The position numbers and the translations under genes were made by a program. DNA of 64,000 nucleotides from Oreohelix idahoensis (lineage: Eukaryota; Mollusca; Gastropoda; Stylommatophora; Oreohelicidae): the NCBI GenBank assembly GCA_024509875.1, contig JAMPIV010018978.1:248001-312000 (forward strand), given 5' to 3'. Positions 59,571 to 64,000 of the stretch are shown piece after piece (position 1 is the stretch's first letter; each line of letters starts with the position of its first letter). The notes beneath the pieces were generated by a model, which made no database searches, was not told the DNA's origin, and saw only the letters and a list, made by a program, of their open reading frames with translations.

Positions 59571-61885
59571 ATGTGACAGGGTAAGGAAATGATAGACACA
59601 CATAAACAAACATAGATTAGAACACATAACTAAAATTATAAGCGTGCATAAGATAACCTAGATAAGGTGTACCTAATTCACAATGAAACGCGATATGAAA
59701 CGAAACGCGAACGTTTCGAGAACGAAACGCAAACGTATGATGACAAATTAAACGAAACGCAAACGTTTCATACAGTGGGAAAGATATAACAAGAACGAAA
59801 CACAAACGTTTCCGAAACGTAACGCCAACGACGAAACGCAAACGTTTGGTGAAAGATAAAATGTTCAGCTACGAACCAAATACGATTTTTGTTTTTTCTG
59901 ATCTATTGTTTCTGCTATAAAAGACAAAAGTTTCAGTACAGAAAAAAAAAAAAAACAGTCTGATGTAGTGCTCACAAGACGCATGTCAACACATAGTCAT
60001 TCTTGCGGTAGCAAGCCTATAAATATCTGGTATAACAGATAGTTGATTGTGCAGAACAGTTTTTCGTATTTTAAAACAAAAACCACAAACTCGACTACTT
60101 CTGACTCCAGACGGAGTATCAGGGCATCAGGTTAGTTGAAATGCACTAACGTACGTTGTTAACATTTTTGTGAAATCGTGTCGGATGTCCGGTAATGTGC
60201 AGATCGCTTCTATGTTTTAGAGAAGCCCTAGCGTGAATATAGAGCAGAAACATTTATAGCTGCAGAAATGTGAAAGAAGCGATCTTAATTTTTTATAAGA
60301 ACTCACTGAGCGTATTGCTTCGTTAAGAGGCATTTTTATTCGTGTTGTGAATATCTGTTATGAATAACACTGACGCCTAGATAATCTGAAGTTCCAGTAG
60401 ATGGTCATGCCATCATTCAAGAAGCATTAAATAATGCTGAAGAAGCTGGAATTGTAGAAGCACAGCCAAACCAAGAAAAAATGTTAGATGAGGTCGCCTT
60501 TGAATTTAACGCTAATTACGAAGGGGAAATTTATCGAGACGAGTACCGTACATTGTAGTTCATTTTGATCATAGTGAAGAAAGAGAAGAACAACCAGTTG
60601 AGGACCCACATTGGGAAGTGTTAAGAGCTATTATCTTTGAGCATATCAATGACACTGATGAACAGTTCGAACATTTATTAGACATTTTAGGTTTTCAAGA
60701 GGGAAATTAAACTAGTAGAGTGTATCTCTCGTTATTCTACATATACTGATCCTTACTGAACTATTTTATTGTTGAATTCTCAAAGTTGAACAGTCATTAA
60801 ATGTTAACACAATCTGAAGACCTCGTTCCTAGATTCTGCGAAGTTCATGAGTTGAGAGTTCTGAATTGATATAGTGTTATCTAAGAGCGTATAACCAAGA
60901 ATAAAGTTGAAGATTGAAACTGAAGCCACTACTCACATTATATCCAGCACAGATTGTACTAATGAAACTGAAGCCACTACTCATGTTATATCCAGCACAG
61001 ATTGTACTAATCTTGTGGGCCAAGTAATTCCTGACAGTAAACCTGGGTTGAACACAAACAAGGAACCTTCCATCTCTGGCGATTAGCTAGCGTTACCGTG
61101 AACCAAAACGGAACCGAAGGAAGACTGAACTTTCTGAAGGGACATTTTATGTAGACATTACAAATACCGCCCTGCAACAAGAAGCAGTACATGCTGTCCG
61201 CACTTTCAAGTGGGCAAAGATAAAGATTTTGTGTGTGTGTGTGTGGGTGGGAAGAAAACAAGGAATATTTCTCTCGATTTGTTACTCTTCCTATTCAAAA
61301 CTACGAACAATACTCTTTCCGGAACTGGTTAACTGTTACATGCAGACAAACAAGGACGAAGCTGTCGCTGATGATGCCTCAGAAAGAATGACATGTCCTA
61401 CTGGCACAGATCTTCCAAGTTCAATGTCGGTGATCTTGTTTTTGAAAGGAGCATTTAATCTAAAGGCAAAACTTGCCTCCTCTGATACAACATGCATGTG
61501 ATCGGACGCATGATGTACCATGTTAACCTTGACAACATGATCGTCCAGAGACACCAGAATCATTTACTAGCAGGCAGCATCCTCAAGAATTGTTCATCCA
61601 GTCACAAATAATTCAAATAGAGGGCCTAGCTTAAAGGCAATACAATCCAGATTGTTAGGATGACTCTGTTAAACAAAGCCATTCTGGATCAGATCAACTG
61701 GGTAGCACTCAGCCTGAAGGTTATCACGCCAGTAGAGGTTCTACCATATCCTTTTCCTGAACCACCAACACAGAACATGAACAGCCGACCGGTGGTGGGT
61801 TGTCCTGTTTCTCTGTATTAAGTTGAACGGCAAGAACATCCTATAAGAAAGTCTAATCATGCTCCCAATCTGTTGTAGTAAACAC
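59571..61885 (+). mobile_element. Decayed LTR retroelement, 5' LTR-like region and end of pol
   Basis: TGTGACAGGGTAAGG (59,575) resembles an LTR start. TATAAAAG at 59,917 is followed by a CAG|GTTAGT donor-like site near 60,130. 60,390-60,710 has coding-like sequence in two frames ending in a stop, possibly gag. 61,381-61,580 holds the C-terminal integrase module (KFNVGDLVF..., then NMIVQRHQNHL in another frame). 61,820-61,880 resembles the basic C-terminal tail of gypsy pol. The region between is mostly deleted and no 3' LTR was found. It is inactive. Confidence 0.6.
59680..59850. promoter_or_regulatory. Cluster of GAAACG-type motifs upstream of a TATA box
   Basis: Five near-copies of GAAACGCAAACGTTT (59,701-59,717 with GCGAACG, 59,727, 59,756, 59,799 with ACAAACG, 59,833) lie 70-220 bp upstream of TATAAAAG (59,917). 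The spacing suits an enhancer in the U3 of an LTR. That they bind a factor is inference. Confidence 0.55.
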
Positions 61886-61934
61886 ACAAATAGAAACTGA
61901 AGGATACCTGAGGCCGGTGAGTAGTAAATAAATA

Positions 61935-62115
61935 TATGTCAATAGCAGGCACGACTAAGACAGAAAGGAGGAGGATGCCAGACAACAGAAAAGAAATAAA
62001 AGTGATAGGCACAGTGGAAAGTCGAACCAGGTGCCAACAATGTAGCCATCACATCGCTGTGAGTGTGAATTGTGTAAGGACACACAGCCAATTTAGCACC
62101 TCTAAAATAGTATTT
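61935..62115 (-). mobile_element. tRNA-derived SINE (SINE-F)
   Basis: Shares GATGCCAGACAACAGAAAAG, AAAGTGATAGGC, ATCGCTGTGA and ACACAGCCAATTT with 14,985-15,125. tRNA-like internal boxes are degenerate on the minus strand. Confidence 0.55.
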
Positions 62116-62184
62116 AGTTATTTATTTACAATCAGCAGTAGGGGATGTTATCCATCACTCTTTATTCCCCCCTTTCACCCGAAC

Positions 62185-62425
62185 TAGTCTTTGCCTGGAC
62201 TTTGGTTTGTTGTCATTGTGAGGTATTGTAGCACAGGGCTATAAACACTGAACCGTGATGAAAGCGATTAACCACTGCCATCAGATTTTGCATTCACTGT
62301 GAACAAAAACTCAAACATTGACTCTGTCACTCCGTAAACATTTGACTTCAGTAACTATATGGGTTAATATCAGTGTCTCCAAGTGGAATACAGTTTTCGT
62401 ACTGGATTACTTGTAATGGATAATC
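62185..62425 (+). repeat. Interspersed repeat H, uninterrupted copy
   Basis: TAGTCTTTGCCTGGACTTTG to ACTTGTAATGGATAATC. It serves as the empty-site reference for the copy at 58.1-58.7 kb. Confidence 0.7.
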
Positions 62426-62429
62426 TGTA

Positions 62430-63170
62430 TTAACTGTGGCCTGAATGCATCCATTAACTAGCCAAGGTCAGAAATACTGTGTATTCATGACTGTGGATTA
62501 TTATAATGTGACAAAGTAGATAATAGAAAAAAAAATTGTGTGCTATGTATTTGGATGTTGTTACTAAGTACCAGCTGTCCCGTCTGCCGATGACCAGTGG
62601 CGTACTAAAGAGGGTGCGGGAGGGGGGGGGGAGAGAACTGACCCGAGTGACAGACAGGAGAGAAGTGCCATCGGACACTTTTATGATAGTTCTTTCTGTT
62701 AAAAATATACTTGCAAGTGTGATTCTTTTTTTTTGGGGGGGGGGGGGGGGGGGGGGGGGGGGCAAAGGTAGTTGCCGCCCAGAGTACCAAATACTTTTAA
62801 GTACACCTCTGTTGATGACTATGTTATTAAAGTCCATCACGCTTACGTATTCTTCTACATTGTATCTTCAGCTCACAACATAACCACCACACAAAAAAAT
62901 AAAAACTAATTCTTCGTGCCATTACAACAGAAACTGAAGTCTCCTATAGCAAATGTCTATGCAGTTACAGAGACGGTGGAATCAACTCTATAACATCTAA
63001 ACAATACAAGTGCATAAGGATACCTGACACATGAATAACTTTTGACATAGAGTCCATTATTCCATTTCAGTTATATATATATATTACTCTATTTCAGTGG
63101 ATTCTTAGGCAAGTATTACTTGCAAACAATAAGTTAGCATTGAGATACAAATACACTTCTTGAAGAAATA
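62430..63170. other. Stretch with a 28-G homopolymer, no gene recognised
   Basis: T9 followed by 28 consecutive G at 62,735-62,762. The Pro-rich and Gly-rich ORFs across it are artefacts of the run. The rest is AT-rich without recognised elements. Confidence 0.6.
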
Positions 63171-64000
63171 CAAGGGGCTTGACATAAGTCTTGGTCCTGA
63201 CCTTGAAGGACATGTCACAGAGAGCTGAAATTGTGTATAGTGTTTATTCCTTTTCAATATAGCCACCGTCTGAATTGACACACTTCTGCCATCTCTGCTT
63301 GACCTTGATAAGACCTTGGGAGTAAAACACCCTATTTTTCAAACTAAACCAGTCATCACATGCCAGTATAACTTCTTCATCGCTGTCAAAATGATTTCCT
63401 TTTAGCTGTTTTTTAAGATTTGGGAATAGAAAAAAGTCTGATGGAGCCAAATCTGGAGAATATGGTGGGTGTGGAAGAATTTCAATATTCAAATCGTTGG
63501 CTGCTAGCTGCACAAGCCGTGCTTTGTGAGAGGGCGCGTTGTCTTGAAGCAAAGGAAGATTTTGAGTGCGCGTTATCCCTCGTTTCCTGGTTACAACCTT
63601 TCTTAGTCTTGTGAGAAGATCTGCTTAGTACTGTCCATTAACTGTGTTGCCACAAGGCAGATAATTTTTCAACAGGACACCTTTGGCGTCCCAAAAAACA
63701 GTCAGCATCACTTTTCCTGCAGATTTCTGCGCTCTCGGCTTGACAGGTGTTGGGTAGCCCGGGGTTTTCCATTGCATGCTGGCAGTTTTGGATTCGGGGT
63801 CATAATGGTGTACCCAAGTCTCATCTACTGTCACCATGGTCTCCAAAAAGTTTCTTGACTGACACTTTTTGAGCAACTGTTGACAGCAATTTACCCTCGT
63901 TTGCTTCTGTTCACGTGTCAACAGTCGCGGAACCCAGCATTCACACACTTTTCTCATGTTCAGTCTTTTGTGTAAAATTCTATAAACTGTTCTTTCATTC
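63171..64000 (-). mobile_element. Mariner DNA transposon, right part cut by window edge
   Basis: After a TA at 63,169-63,170 the tip CAAGGGGCTTGACATAAGTC looks like a mariner terminal inverted repeat at the 3' end of a minus-strand transposase gene. The 5' end lies beyond 64,000. Confidence 0.85.
63244..63957 (-). pseudogene. Mariner (Tc1/mariner superfamily) transposase with one nonsense codon
   Basis: The transposase would cut and paste the element at TA sites. The frame reads VTVDETWVHHYDPESK (first Asp), LLQDNAPSHKARL (second Asp) and HPPYSPDLAPSDFFLFPNLK (third Asp). There are 34 residues between the second and third Asp, the DD34D triad of mariner. A TAA in the same frame after NTVNGQY (just below 63,625) is the only break seen. 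The frame continues to the right of 63,957 into the DNA-binding domain outside the window. ORF end at 63,244 is GGYIEKE. Confidence 0.9.

Noticed and set aside
62735..62762. G28 run as a biological signal
   Set aside because: Homopolymers of this length are often assembly or sequencing artefacts; noted only as low complexity.

Overview
This window looks like nuclear DNA from an animal, most likely a lophotrochozoan and plausibly a gastropod mollusc. The support is a spliced SLC26 anion-transporter gene with canonical GT-AG introns and a dense mix of transposable elements: RTE-like and RNase H-bearing LINEs, a Penelope-like element, tRNA-derived SINEs, mariner, hAT-like and piggyBac-like elements, and a decayed LTR element. 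There are no operons, Shine-Dalgarno sites or CRISPR arrays. The phylum is an inference; no marker gene in the window settles it.
The only gene that appears intact is on the minus strand. Ten consecutive coding exons of an SLC26 (sulfate/anion transporter, prestin-pendrin superfamily) gene run from 36,984 down to 1,298. They join in a consistent phase with GT/AG boundaries and no stop codons. The start-codon exon is not identified, and the C-terminal part, including the STAS domain, lies beyond the left edge. The introns hold nearly all the repeats found left of 36.9 kb.
Region by region: 1-17 kb holds 3' SLC26 exons, Penelope tails, SINEs, a piggyBac-like MITE (9.7-10.4 kb) and nested LINE/hAT fragments (13.6-16.9 kb). 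18.3-19.35 kb holds an exon flanked by a 44-bp tandem array that copies the end of that exon and its splice donor. 19.5-25.8 kb holds LINE copies and a TIR transposon with a hAT MITE inside it. 25.9-32 kb is a 27-bp satellite with a 354-bp higher-order repeat, invaded by a 3.5-kb Penelope element and a tRNA SINE. 32-37 kb holds the 5' SLC26 exons. 37-43 kb is LINE, SINE and hAT debris.
43.1-49.1 kb holds a decayed, apparently intronless copy of a Cys-rich protein family of unknown function. It is split by a LINE (itself split by a second copy of the same LINE family) and by a tRNA SINE; all three insertions have target-site duplications. 49.5-50.2 kb is a 26-bp tandem repeat, 50.8-51.2 kb is a purine-only tract, and 51.7-54.0 kb is a minus-strand LINE copy with a 24-bp target duplication. 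55-59 kb holds SINE and LINE fragments, one of them a SINE with an internal 12-bp minisatellite. 59.6-61.9 kb is an LTR-element remnant whose presumed promoter holds repeated GAAACG motifs. From 63.2 kb a mariner transposase gene runs off the right edge.
Names such as LINE-1f, SINE-A and repeat G are labels for families recognised only by comparing sequences within this window. They are not database names.
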